Program-made: the position numbers and the translations under genes
Assembly (NCBI GenBank): GCA_009665115.1
Contig: WJXE01000027.1
Span: forward strand, 1-13,681
Source of the DNA: Nitrosopumilales archaeon
GTDB taxonomy: Archaea > Thermoproteota > Nitrososphaeria > Nitrososphaerales > Nitrososphaeraceae
Direction of reading: 5' to 3'
Length of the DNA stretch: 13,681 nucleotides
The notes under the pieces: generated by a model
What the model saw: only the letters and a program-made list of their open reading frames with translations
The model's database searches: none
Told to the model about the DNA's origin: nothing
Shown: piece by piece, positions 1 to 6,032 of the stretch
Layout of the letters: every line of letters begins with the position of its first letter
Numbering within the stretch: position 1 is the stretch's first letter

Positions 1-64
1 CTTGAATCCTCGCCCTGGGTAACCGAGTGCAGGCTGAAGTAATATTATAGCAGCCCCCGCCGAT
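1..64 (-). other. Left-edge stretch downstream of gar1, identity unresolved
   Basis: This lies just after the gar1 stop and runs off the window. On the minus strand it holds an AT-rich box (positions 40-51, reading CTATAATATTA) that could be a TATA element for a transcript starting near position 20, and a 5-bp inverted repeat (GGCTG at 32-36 with CAGCC at 51-55). One minus frame stays open from a GTG at 99-97 to the edge. It could be a promoter for the next gene, the 5' end of a structured RNA, or the start of a CDS; nothing here decides between them. Confidence 0.2.
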
Positions 65-349
65 TCACCTTTGACGTTTAGAACGTAACGATCTACCACG
101 ATATACTTTTATTCCAAGTACCTTATTGGTCCTGTCTGTTAAAGGTATTACTGACGCGTATGGTGCAGCCACCGGGCCTATTACCTCCAAAACCTTGCCC
201 ACACCTTTACCCTTTTGGTCGACCAATATCTCTCCAGGTCGAGTTTCCTTGCCCGGGGAACCAAGTAGTCGTACAATGAGCCTACTGCTTTTCGCTAAAT
301 GCATAACCTCTCCAACCTCTTGACGCTCTTGAAGCTCTCTAGTCATCAC
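65..349 (-). CDS. gar1: Gar1-like H/ACA RNP protein
   Basis: A 94-residue basic protein matching the archaeal Gar1 family, a component of the H/ACA ribonucleoprotein that pseudouridylates rRNA; it binds Cbf5 and helps load and release substrate. The sequence shows the small beta-barrel pattern: GEVMHLAKSSRLIVRLL (residues 13-29), a PGEILVDQKGKGVGKV segment (about 38-53) and the family hallmark GPVAAPYASV (58-67), followed by a basic Arg/Lys tail (84-94). The start is one of two adjacent ATGs (349 or 346). It lies 73 bases downstream of the SRP19 gene on the same strand; an AT-rich box at 391-405 could give it its own promoter. The family call rests on the GPV-PY motif and length and is quite secure. 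Confidence 0.85.
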   Translation of the reverse strand: MMTRELQERQEVGEVMHLAKSSRLIVRLLGSPGKETRPGEILVDQKGKGVGKVLEVIGPVAAPYASVIPLTDRTNKVLGIKVYRGRSLRSKRQR

Positions 350-422
350 TCTTTGACTGCCTTAGATCCGTTTAGCAGCCATAATTAGGTTATCTTATGA
401 ATAAGTGTTCATGTTCACTCGC

Positions 423-740
423 CTATCTTTCCCTGGTTTTCTGTTTAATCTTCTGCCGCATTTTTTCCGCTACGCACTCCAGAACAGTCGATTTTTTTTG
501 TTCTGCCGATTTTGGCAGTACAATGTAACCCGATCTTACGAATGATCTTCTCGGGTATCTCACCTGTTCAGCGGTCTCTTGCGGCAATGGCTCATAACCG
601 GCCTCTTTTGCAGCGTCAACCAGATCTGCAACTGTTGGATCAAAAACCGCGCGCTCACTTTTTATCCTACGCGCCTTACGTCTCGGGAGAGTCTTGTTAA
701 AGTAATCAAGCCAAAGTATTATGTGATCGTAATCTTTCAA
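423..740 (-). CDS. srp19: Signal recognition particle 19 kDa protein, SRP19
   Basis: A 105-residue protein of archaeal SRP19 type. SRP19 binds helices 6 and 8 of SRP RNA and prepares it for SRP54, so it serves co-translational targeting to the membrane. Visible family features are the N-terminal strand HIILWLDYFN (6-15), the basic RNA-contact stretch LPRRKARRI (18-26), the segment DPTVADLVDAAKEAGYEP (34-51), RYPRRSFVRSGYIVL (61-75) and a Lys/Arg-rich C-terminal helix (85-105). The length is normal for archaea. ATG at 740 is the only Met in the right place. gar1 follows on the same strand, so the two RNA-binding genes may be co-expressed. Confidence 0.88.
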   Translation of the reverse strand: MKDYDHIILWLDYFNKTLPRRKARRIKSERAVFDPTVADLVDAAKEAGYEPLPQETAEQVRYPRRSFVRSGYIVLPKSAEQKKSTVLECVAEKMRQKIKQKTRER

Positions 741-752
741 TTACAATACAGT

Positions 753-941
753 TTACGAGGGATTGATATTAACTTTAACACCGGTTTCCAGTTTTGTGTC
801 TGCCGGATAAACGTGGTAATTCCATTTGTAGGTCGTGATAAAAGTTGTAATTCTGCTGGCCTGAAATTATTTGTTATAAATGTCTGAATATTTACCTTCC
901 GTCACACATTTCTTGTTCAAGTCGAACGTGTGGATTTTCAC
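753..941 (-). pseudogene. Possible small gene broken by one in-frame TAA
   Basis: Immediately after the DCC-family gene, a GTG at 941 overlaps that gene's stop as GTGA, a common coupled arrangement. The frame reads 24 codons (MKIHTFDLNKKCVTEG...), hits TAA at 869-867, then continues 37 codons to a second TAA at 755-753; the second part includes NYHVYPADTKLETGVKVN. Both parts look like ordinary soluble protein, with alternating hydrophobic and polar residues. A single C-to-T change (CAA to TAA) would explain the internal stop. I do not recognise the family. The alternatives are a real 24-residue protein followed by non-coding DNA, or chance openness of an AT-rich spacer. Confidence 0.33.
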
Positions 942-1372
942 GTAGAGCCGTTAAGGTTCCCGAAACAATATTGTTTACTATTCTTAAAGAGAGAGATCAT
1001 GCGTGCAAACGTACTACGAGGCGATGAGCAGGATCTCTTTTCTATATCCCTACAAGCCAAGTTTGGGTTCTCCACTTCACTCGCTTTTCGGAATGTTCCT
1101 TTAATTATTTCCACGAACACAGGTAACAGACCTGCCCTACCACCGAAAGCACCCTTGGCGTTAATTAGCCAGAACATGCTCGTCGAGTCATAATCACTTG
1201 GAAATATAAGGCTCTTAGCATTATTCGCCTCGTAAGAATCATAGTGTCCGGCAACCCGTATCCATCCTCTCGATAGGTGGTTAACATACATTGCGAATTG
1301 CCCGCAAACACGACAGTTATCATCATATATTAGCAGTGGCCGCTCAAAAAGAGATGAAAGCAACACAGACAC
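938..1372 (-). CDS. DCC-family (DUF393) thiol-disulfide oxidoreductase-like protein
   Basis: A 144-residue protein whose N-terminus carries the DCC/DUF393 signature: LLIYDDNCRVCGQF (13-26), with the CxxC pair at Cys20 and Cys23, followed by a strand-helix pattern and FWLINAKGAFGGRAGLLPV (67-85), where members of this family have a conserved Gly-rich stretch. Family members are predicted thioredoxin-fold proteins; their substrates are generally unknown. The C-terminal 40 residues, with three more Cys and a basic run, are poorly conserved in character. The start is GTG at 1372, with a strong AT-rich TATA element at 1398-1413 about 30 bases upstream, so the mRNA would have almost no leader. A short ORF overlaps its stop (GTGA). 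Confidence 0.65.
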   Translation of the reverse strand: MSVLLSSLFERPLLIYDDNCRVCGQFAMYVNHLSRGWIRVAGHYDSYEANNAKSLIFPSDYDSTSMFWLINAKGAFGGRAGLLPVFVEIIKGTFRKASEVENPNLACRDIEKRSCSSPRSTFARMISLFKNSKQYCFGNLNGST

Positions 1373-1397
1373 TCACTCTTTAATTCGTCCTTGTATC

Positions 1398-1413
1398 TTT
1401 TAAATATATATAA
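1398..1413. promoter_or_regulatory. Near-symmetric TATA element between DCC gene and SWIM gene
   Basis: TTTAAATATATATAAT is an archaeal TATA-box-like element. On the minus strand it sits about 33 bases before the GTG start at 1372. On the plus strand it sits about 25 bases before an ATG at 1431 that opens a 21-codon ORF. Because the box reads nearly the same on both strands it could fire in either direction. Confidence 0.5.
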
Positions 1414-1430
1414 TGAAATTTTCGAAATAA

Positions 1431-1496
1431 ATGTGTCGAAGCGGAGTAGCGGTAAAAACTACAGATAAATATCCGAGGGCTGGCCCATCCAAATAA
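1431..1496 (+). CDS. Possible 21-residue leader ORF before SWIM gene
   Basis: An ATG exactly where a leaderless transcript from the TATA element at 1398-1413 would begin opens a 21-codon frame (begins MCRSGVAVKTTDKYP) ending TAA, 21 bases before the SWIM protein start. It is too short to judge by composition. If transcription starts here, it would be an upstream ORF for the SWIM gene; if the SWIM gene uses the AT-rich box at 1491-1502, this ORF is not even transcribed with it. Confidence 0.2.
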   Translation: MCRSGVAVKTTDKYPRAGPSK

Positions 1497-1502
1497 GATA
1501 TA
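1491..1502 (+). promoter_or_regulatory. Candidate TATA element for SWIM gene
   Basis: AAATAAGATATA centred about 22-26 bases before the ATG at 1518 would give a leaderless mRNA, the usual arrangement elsewhere in this window. Confidence 0.4.
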
Positions 1503-1517
1503 AGTTAAGCTGTTTTC

Positions 1518-1856
1518 ATGCTACATCTGGTGGTCCAATGTGATTCCGAACGAATAAAAAACCTCTTAGAAAGAGGCGCCGTAAAACTTCACTTATTCCA
1601 ACCCAGTGGAAGGACAATTTGGACTATTGTCGGCAGAGACAACGAACATTGGGCAGATATTGAGCTTGGCTTCTGTTCCTGCAAAAGTTATTACTACAAA
1701 ACGCTTTCCAACGGAAAGCTATGTTACCATTTGATATGCATTGTGCTAGCAAAACAGAATAACAAGTTTGTAACAATTAAATTTCATGATACTGAATACA
1801 CAGACTTTATCAACGCATTATTAGCTGACATCGCATCTAAATTACTAGTAAGTTGA
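1518..1856 (+). CDS. Small SWIM zinc-finger protein
   Basis: A 112-residue protein with one SWIM zinc-binding motif, pattern CxC-x13-CxH: Cys53, Cys55, Cys69 and His71, followed by ICIVLA. The N-terminal half (LHLFQPSGRTIWTIVGR, about 24-40) forms the beta strands that usually precede SWIM fingers, and the C-terminal 40 residues are predicted helical. SWIM domains bind DNA or proteins; single-domain archaeal forms have been compared with Sws1/Shu2, partners of RadA/Rad51 paralogues, but the sequence alone does not prove that relation. The extended motif there is CxHxxA, whereas here it is CxHxxC. The gene stops 3 bases before the end of the convergent KGG-repeat gene. ATG 1518 is preceded by an AT-rich box. 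Confidence 0.72.
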   Translation: MLHLVVQCDSERIKNLLERGAVKLHLFQPSGRTIWTIVGRDNEHWADIELGFCSCKSYYYKTLSNGKLCYHLICIVLAKQNNKFVTIKFHDTEYTDFINALLADIASKLLVS

Positions 1857-1859
1857 GAT

Positions 1860-2375
1860 CTAAGCCTCTGAACTCGTATTCAAGTCATCAGTGTTCACTT
1901 TATCTTTCTCCTCGTGCTCGATGTCCTTTCGACCTTTGGTGCTGTAGTTTGCTATTCCGCGTCCTTCCCTCACTATTTCGCCGCCGCGCTTTCCTATTTC
2001 GCTGTAAAACTTAGGTCCATATTTTTCCTTCACTACTCCTCCCCCTTTTTCGCCAATCTCGCGGTAAAAATCAACACCGTACTTCTGCTTGACAGACTCG
2101 CCACCCTTCTCGCCTATCGTTTGATAAAATTCAACTCCATATTCTGCTTTAACGCTCTCTCCTCCTTTTCTCCCAGCATCTCGCAGACTATCTCTATCGT
2201 GCGATCTCGCATCTCCTCCAGCCTTTGCCACACGCAACCTAGTTTCGATGTTCGCTGCCGCAAGCCCCCTTCTATTGTGGGGGGCAATACCCCCTTCTCT
2301 TGCCACCCTTACTCTCGTCTCCTCGGTAGCAGAAGCCAGTCCCCTTTTAGCTCGCCCTGTTTCTTCTGTTTCCAT
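1860..2375 (-). CDS. GsiB-like KGG-repeat (LEA-like) stress protein
   Basis: A 171-residue, very hydrophilic, cysteine-free protein built from repeats of the KGG family (stress-induced acidophilic repeat, as in Bacillus GsiB and E. coli YciG). Four 20-residue units occupy 69-88, 89-108, 109-128 and 129-148, with consensus KGGESVKxKYGVxFYxEIGE; the last is degenerate (RGG, NYSTKG). Before them are two 25-residue units (11-35 and 36-60) of the form RGLAxAxxETRxRVAxxGG. The C-terminus (149-171) is acidic and disordered-looking. Such proteins are thought to act as hydration or desiccation protectants by analogy with LEA proteins; this is inference. The ATG at 2375 has a TATA-like box (2391-2404) about 24 bases upstream. 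The repeated KGG design is far better known from bacteria, so lateral acquisition is plausible. Confidence 0.8.
   Translation of the reverse strand: METEETGRAKRGLASATEETRVRVAREGGIAPHNRRGLAAANIETRLRVAKAGGDARSHDRDSLRDAGRKGGESVKAEYGVEFYQTIGEKGGESVKQKYGVDFYREIGEKGGGVVKEKYGPKFYSEIGKRGGEIVREGRGIANYSTKGRKDIEHEEKDKVNTDDLNTSSEA
1936..2175 (-). repeat. 60-bp tandem repeat encoding the 20-residue KGG units
   Basis: About four diverged 60-base units inside the KGG-repeat gene, each encoding one 20-residue module. Units match best around the codons for EKGGE and YG-FY. Divergence between units, including synonymous changes, indicates an old internal duplication rather than recent slippage. Boundaries are derived from the protein periodicity. 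Confidence 0.6.
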
Positions 2376-2390
2376 ACAACTCGTTTACAC

Positions 2391-2404
2391 ATATCGAATA
2401 AAAG
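2391..2404 (-). promoter_or_regulatory. Candidate TATA element for KGG-repeat gene
   Basis: On the minus strand this reads TTTTATTCGATAT, centred about 24 bases before the ATG at 2375, which fits a leaderless archaeal mRNA. Confidence 0.4.
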
Positions 2405-2437
2405 GAGACAAGAAGAAATCCCCTCCAGCTTCGACTA

Positions 2438-2447
2438 GTTTATTATT
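2438..2447 (+). promoter_or_regulatory. Candidate TATA element for purD
   Basis: GTTTATTATT is centred about 27 bases before the TTG at 2470. The spacing matches a transcript that starts at the start codon, supporting the unusual TTG start. Confidence 0.42.
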
Positions 2448-2469
2448 CTGAGAACTCCATTTCGTTTAA

Positions 2470-3765
2470 TTGCATTTTAATAAAAAAAATATATTGATAG
2501 TTGGCTCGGGTGGCAGGGAACATGCATTAGGGTGGAAACTTGCACAGAGCAAGTATGCAATAAATGTGTATTATGCTGAAGGTAACGGTGGCACTTTTTC
2601 AAACATCAATATCAAGCCTGATGAATTCCGAAGGCTCTCCTTGTTTGCAAAAGAACACGAATGCTTTACAATAGTAGGACCTGAAATTCCGCTTGCTAAC
2701 GGTATAGTAGACTTATTTACTGAGGAGAATTTACCGATATTTGGCCCCACAAAGGGCGCTGCGTTATTGGAATCGAGCAAGAGCTATGCAAAGCACTTTA
2801 TGAAAGAAAATCAGATTCCCACTCCAAACTTTTCCACATTTTCAGACATAGAAAAGGCAAAGGACCACGTACTAGGACAAACAAATCAACTTGTCATAAA
2901 GGCTGACGGACTAGCAGCTGGGAAGGGAGTAGTAGTGTGCGATACTCAGGACGAGGCCCTCGCTGCGCTAGATTTGATGATGGTCGAAAATAAATTCGGC
3001 CTCGCTGGCCATAATGTTATTATCGAAGAAAGGCTCTTCGGGGAAGAAGCATCTTTTATTGCTATTTGTGATGGAAAGACAATTATGCCGCTTGCATCAA
3101 GCAAAGATCATAAAAGAATATTTGATAATGACCAAGGGCCTAATACTGGAGGAATGGGAAGCTATTCTCCTGCGCCACTTATTGATTCTGAGCTATATGG
3201 AAAAATCATAAAAGACGTAATGGAACCAACTGTGAAGGGAATGAGCAAGCGAGGGCAGCCAGTTAAAGGATTTATATATGCCGGGATAATGGTCGATACT
3301 GCTCGAAAGCAACCGTACGTCTTGGAATACAACGTAAGAATGGGAGACCCCGAATGCCAACCCATAATGATGAGACTAAAGTCAGATCTTTTAGAATATT
3401 TGCAGTCGGCGGCTGAAGAGGGACTTGACTCCTCGCAGCCTCTAGAGTGGCAAAATGAAGCATCTGTCTGTGTAATTATGGCTGCAAAAGGATATCCAGG
3501 CAAATATGAAAAAGGTAAATGGATAACTGGTCTTAACTCTCATATAGATCATGGCATTATGATTTTCCACTCAGGTACCAAGCGGGATGAACAGAATAGA
3601 GTTGTAACCAACGGAGGCAGGGTCTTGAGCGTATGTGCGTTGGGATCGAATACAAAGGAAGCTGCAGTTAAGGCATATTCCGCGGTAGAAAAAATATCAT
3701 GGGGTAGCAATGAGCAATATTATAGAACTGATATTGGCAATGCAACCTTACCTTATCAAAAATAG
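2470..3765 (+). CDS. purD: Phosphoribosylamine-glycine ligase (GAR synthetase)
   Basis: A 431-residue ATP-grasp enzyme of de novo purine synthesis, joining glycine to phosphoribosylamine to give GAR, the substrate of PurN. Family landmarks: N-terminal ILIVGSGGREHALGWKL (8-24), VGPEIPLANGIVDLF (70-84), FGPTKGAALLESSKSYAK (91-108), the ATP-grasp stretch LVIKADGLAAGKGVVV (141-156), GGMGSYSPAP (about 229-238) and the metal/ATP site EYNVRMGDPECQP (about 289-301). Length is normal. TTG at 2470 is the earliest possible start because TAA at 2467-2469 precedes it in frame, and it leaves the expected short lead-in before the first strand. The gene converges on and overlaps by 10 bases the cyclo-ligase gene; a T6 run at 3773-3778 could end transcription. 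Confidence 0.95.
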   Translation: MHFNKKNILIVGSGGREHALGWKLAQSKYAINVYYAEGNGGTFSNINIKPDEFRRLSLFAKEHECFTIVGPEIPLANGIVDLFTEENLPIFGPTKGAALLESSKSYAKHFMKENQIPTPNFSTFSDIEKAKDHVLGQTNQLVIKADGLAAGKGVVVCDTQDEALAALDLMMVENKFGLAGHNVIIEERLFGEEASFIAICDGKTIMPLASSKDHKRIFDNDQGPNTGGMGSYSPAPLIDSELYGKIIKDVMEPTVKGMSKRGQPVKGFIYAGIMVDTARKQPYVLEYNVRMGDPECQPIMMRLKSDLLEYLQSAAEEGLDSSQPLEWQNEASVCVIMAAKGYPGKYEKGKWITGLNSHIDHGIMIFHSGTKRDEQNRVVTNGGRVLSVCALGSNTKEAAVKAYSAVEKISWGSNEQYYRTDIGNATLPYQK

Positions 3766-4298
3766 AGCATTCTTTTTTCAGTGACAAGCACATTAATCTT
3801 TTGGTCATTATGAGATCGAGGGACTTTTTCACACACCTGAAATTCATATGCCAGACCTACCGAGACGATAGAATTTTTTTTTCTAGCGATAAACCTATCA
3901 TAGTATCCGTATCCGTAACCAATTCGATATCCGTTGGTATCAAAAACAATTCCAGGCACCAAGAGCAGGTCGATCTCGTCTGAAACGCAAGAATTGGATG
4001 ATATTGATGGTTCTTTGATGCCGAATTTGCCGGCTGTCAAGTCAGTGTTCAATAAGATTCGATAAAACTTGATATGATCTCCTATTGTACTTGGGAGCGC
4101 AACTAGCCTATTACTTTTCAAAGCAATGTTAACTATCTTCTGTGTTCTCACTTCCGAGCCAACAGGATAGTAACTTGCCACCATTCTGGAGTGGTTAAAC
4201 TCATCTGAATGAGCAAATCTTTGTTGAATTGCTGCGCTTTTTGTTTTGATATCGGCAGGTGAAAGGGAATTACGCTTTTCAAGCATAATTTTGCGCAT
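3756..4298 (-). CDS. 5-formyltetrahydrofolate cyclo-ligase
   Basis: A 180-residue enzyme of the 5-FCL (MTHFS, YgfA) family, which converts 5-formyl-tetrahydrofolate to 5,10-methenyl-tetrahydrofolate with ATP. Landmarks are the basic N-terminus MRKIMLEKRNSLS (1-13), ASYYPVGSEVRTQ (41-53), and the family signature LLLVPGIVFDTNGYRIGYGYGYYDRF (111-136, with the GYGxGYYD phosphate-binding loop). The length is typical. It lies 35 bases downstream of folD on the same strand, so FolD's methenyl product pool is fed by this salvage reaction. Its 3' end overlaps the purD stop by 10 bases. ATG at 4298 gives the normal family N-terminus. Confidence 0.92.
   Translation of the reverse strand: MRKIMLEKRNSLSPADIKTKSAAIQQRFAHSDEFNHSRMVASYYPVGSEVRTQKIVNIALKSNRLVALPSTIGDHIKFYRILLNTDLTAGKFGIKEPSISSNSCVSDEIDLLLVPGIVFDTNGYRIGYGYGYYDRFIARKKNSIVSVGLAYEFQVCEKVPRSHNDQKINVLVTEKRMLYF
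3773..3778 (+). terminator. T-run terminator candidate for purD
   Basis: TTTTTT starting 7 bases after the purD stop, in the pattern of an archaeal T-tract terminator. It lies inside the last codons of the convergent cyclo-ligase gene, so it may be coincidental. Confidence 0.35.
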
Positions 4299-4333
4299 CT
4301 TGTCTTTTAGATTGTTTACGACCGTTTTTCTTG

Positions 4334-5203
4334 TTACCGTCTATTATTCATCTCTTTCTTCAGAGAGGCGGCCGTTATCGTATTCTTCAGAAGGATCGAT
4401 ATGGTCATCGGACCGACCCCACCCGGTACTGGGGTAATCCAAGAGGCCTTCTCCTTTACATTTTCGAAGTCTACATCACCGGCTAACTTTCCATCATATC
4501 TACTAATACCGACATCGATTACTACCGCATGAGGTTTTATCATATCAGCAGTCAGGACAAAATGTTCGCGGTTACCGACAGCCGTAATTAATACGTCTGC
4601 AGTCTTTAATTTATCTACTAGCATTTTTGTCTTTGAATGGCATAGGGTGACGGTCGCGTCTCTTTCCAGCAGTAGGAATGCAAGAGGCTTACCAACTAGA
4701 GTGCTTCTATTCACTATAACTGAATCCATACCTGATATATCGACTTTATTAAAATCTAATAATTCCACAATTCCGGCAGGCGTGCAAGGTTTTAGAATCG
4801 CTTTTCCGCACACCAGCATACCTGCATTATATGGCGTCAGCCCATCTACATCCTTGACTGGATTGAGGATACTAAGTACCAAAAATTCATTGATCTGTGT
4901 AGGAAGAGGCAGTTGAATCAAAATACCATGTACTTCGGTGTCTCTGTTTAGCGTCCCGATAAGCTCTAGTAACTCTCTTTGCGTGCATGATGAAGGAAGT
5001 TTGTGGTCTCGTGTTAAGATTCCTGCGGCCGCAGCGGCCTTATGCTTATTTCTTACATATAGGGCCGAACTTGGGTCGTCCCCTACAAGAACTGTTGCTA
5101 AACAAGGGTTAATTCCCTCGCTCCGCAATTGACTTGCAGCCCTTTGCACATTTGACCGAAGACATGCAGCTGCGACTAACCCATCTAGGATCCGTGCTGT
5201 CAA
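4334..5203 (-). CDS. folD: FolD: methylene-THF dehydrogenase / methenyl-THF cyclohydrolase
   Basis: A 289-residue bifunctional cytosolic enzyme that oxidises 5,10-methylene-THF to methenyl-THF and hydrolyses it to 10-formyl-THF, the donor for PurN. Catalytic features: Tyr49 and Lys55 in YVRNKHKAA, the LIQLPLP motif (about 98-104), KDVDGLTPYNAGML, PCTPAGIVELL, the dinucleotide-binding VNRSTLVGKPLA, DVGISRYDGKLAGDV, and the C-terminal ITPVPGGVGPMTISIL. VNRS replaces the commoner VGRS in the nucleotide loop, a variation known in other lineages. The start is TTG at 5203; an AT-rich box at 5235-5246 lies about 37 bases upstream. It precedes the cyclo-ligase gene and follows purN, forming a one-carbon cluster. 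Confidence 0.95.
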   Translation of the reverse strand: MTARILDGLVAAACLRSNVQRAASQLRSEGINPCLATVLVGDDPSSALYVRNKHKAAAAAGILTRDHKLPSSCTQRELLELIGTLNRDTEVHGILIQLPLPTQINEFLVLSILNPVKDVDGLTPYNAGMLVCGKAILKPCTPAGIVELLDFNKVDISGMDSVIVNRSTLVGKPLAFLLLERDATVTLCHSKTKMLVDKLKTADVLITAVGNREHFVLTADMIKPHAVVIDVGISRYDGKLAGDVDFENVKEKASWITPVPGGVGPMTISILLKNTITAASLKKEMNNRR

Positions 5204-5234
5204 ATGCTTATCAAACTCTAACGTGTAATATTTT

Positions 5235-5246
5235 GGTTTATTTTTC
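5235..5246 (-). promoter_or_regulatory. Candidate TATA element for folD
   Basis: On the minus strand it reads GAAAAATAAACC, centred about 37 bases before the folD TTG start, implying its own promoter with a leader of about ten bases despite folD lying in line with purN. Confidence 0.35.
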
Positions 5247-5297
5247 GCTGTCTCGAGCAGAAATTATCTATTTAGAATGTCATTGAATATTGTTGGC

Positions 5298-5939
5298 CTA
5301 TTTGGTGTCCTCCCTACTACAATGTAGTATCGAAACCTTTCGGCCGTCTATCCTGATATTTCCTTTTGAAAACAAACCAAGCGCTTCTGGATAGAGTTCG
5401 TGCTCTACTTGTAGTATCCTTTCTGCCAACAGTTCCTCCGTATCAGATTCGAACACAGGCACAGTCCTCTGCAGTAATATAGGTCCCGTGTCGATCCCCT
5501 CGTCCACAAAATGGACCGTGCATCCGCTTACTTTGACACCATAGTCTAAAGCCTGTTTTTGTGCCCGAAGGCCCGGAAAGGAGGGAAGAAGGGCGGGATG
5601 TATATTCATTATTCGCATCTTGTATTTACGAACAACTTCGCGGCTCAACACGCGCATGAATCCTGCAAGACATATTACACCGGCGCTTTTGTTTACACCG
5701 TATTCTTCCAAGATCTGGACCAGTTTCTGGTCGTACTTCCACCCTCCTGATCCATAACTCGGCAAAGTGTTGGTTGGTACACAAAATTTTTCCGAGGCAA
5801 TTTTGAGACCCGCCGCAGCAGGATTATCGGATATAACAATCGAGGGTCTGATATTTTTGATCTTCCCTTGCTTGATTGCTGACAGTATTGCCTCCATATT
5901 ACTACCACGTCCGGAAATTAAGATTGCAAGATTAAGCAA
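5298..5939 (-). CDS. purN: Phosphoribosylglycinamide formyltransferase (PurN)
   Basis: PurN transfers the formyl group from 10-formyl-THF to GAR in purine synthesis. With the TTG at 5939 as start it has 213 residues, the usual size. Landmarks are NLAILISGRGSNMEAIL at the N-terminus, VICLAGFMRVLS, the catalytic trio in MNIHPALLPSFPG (Asn112, His114) and HFVDEGIDTGPIL (Asp150), matching Asn106/His108/Asp144 of the E. coli enzyme. The open frame continues upstream to an ATG at 6023, adding 28 residues with no family counterpart; that stretch covers the TATA-like elements for both purN and the divergent nuclease gene, so I prefer the internal TTG, which lies 27 bases from a good TATA element. The gene is in line with folD, 94 bases apart. 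Confidence 0.93.
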   Translation of the reverse strand: MLNLAILISGRGSNMEAILSAIKQGKIKNIRPSIVISDNPAAAGLKIASEKFCVPTNTLPSYGSGGWKYDQKLVQILEEYGVNKSAGVICLAGFMRVLSREVVRKYKMRIMNIHPALLPSFPGLRAQKQALDYGVKVSGCTVHFVDEGIDTGPILLQRTVPVFESDTEELLAERILQVEHELYPEALGLFSKGNIRIDGRKVSILHCSREDTK

Positions 5940-5960
5940 AGATGTATACTTAATGGTACT

Positions 5961-5971
5961 GATTCTTAAAG
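5961..5971 (-). promoter_or_regulatory. Candidate TATA element for purN
   Basis: On the minus strand it reads CTTTAAGAATC, centred about 27 bases before the TTG at 5939. It supports the internal start and a leaderless mRNA. Confidence 0.45.
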
Positions 5972-5993
5972 CTAGATGTGAGGGAATTAAAAT

Positions 5994-6006
5994 CTTAAAA
6001 TATATC
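5994..6006 (+). promoter_or_regulatory. Candidate TATA element for the beta-CASP nuclease gene
   Basis: CTTAAAATATATC, a strong AT-rich element centred about 33 bases before the TTG at 6033. Together with the purN box it makes a compact divergent promoter. Confidence 0.48.
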
Positions 6007-6032
6007 TTGAAGTTAGGAGTCACAGCTATCGA

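Noticed and set aside
834..865. TGATAA and CTGA spaced like C and D boxes of a guide sRNA
   Set aside because: The C box is imperfect, the spacing is too short for D' and C' boxes, and the stretch reads better as minus-strand coding.
579..887. A 102-codon plus-strand ORF
   Set aside because: It lies exactly on the complementary frame of srp19 and the adjoining broken ORF, and has no family resemblance; the SRP19 match decides the strand.
1936..2175. Regular 60-bp repeats that might suggest a CRISPR-like array
   Set aside because: They are coding repeats in frame, diverged from each other, with no identical repeat/spacer alternation.
1914..2438. A 174-codon plus-strand ORF, longer than the minus-strand gene it overlaps
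   Set aside because: It is antisense to the KGG-repeat gene and its translation is Ser/Phe/Leu-rich with no family sense, whereas the minus product matches GsiB-type repeats.
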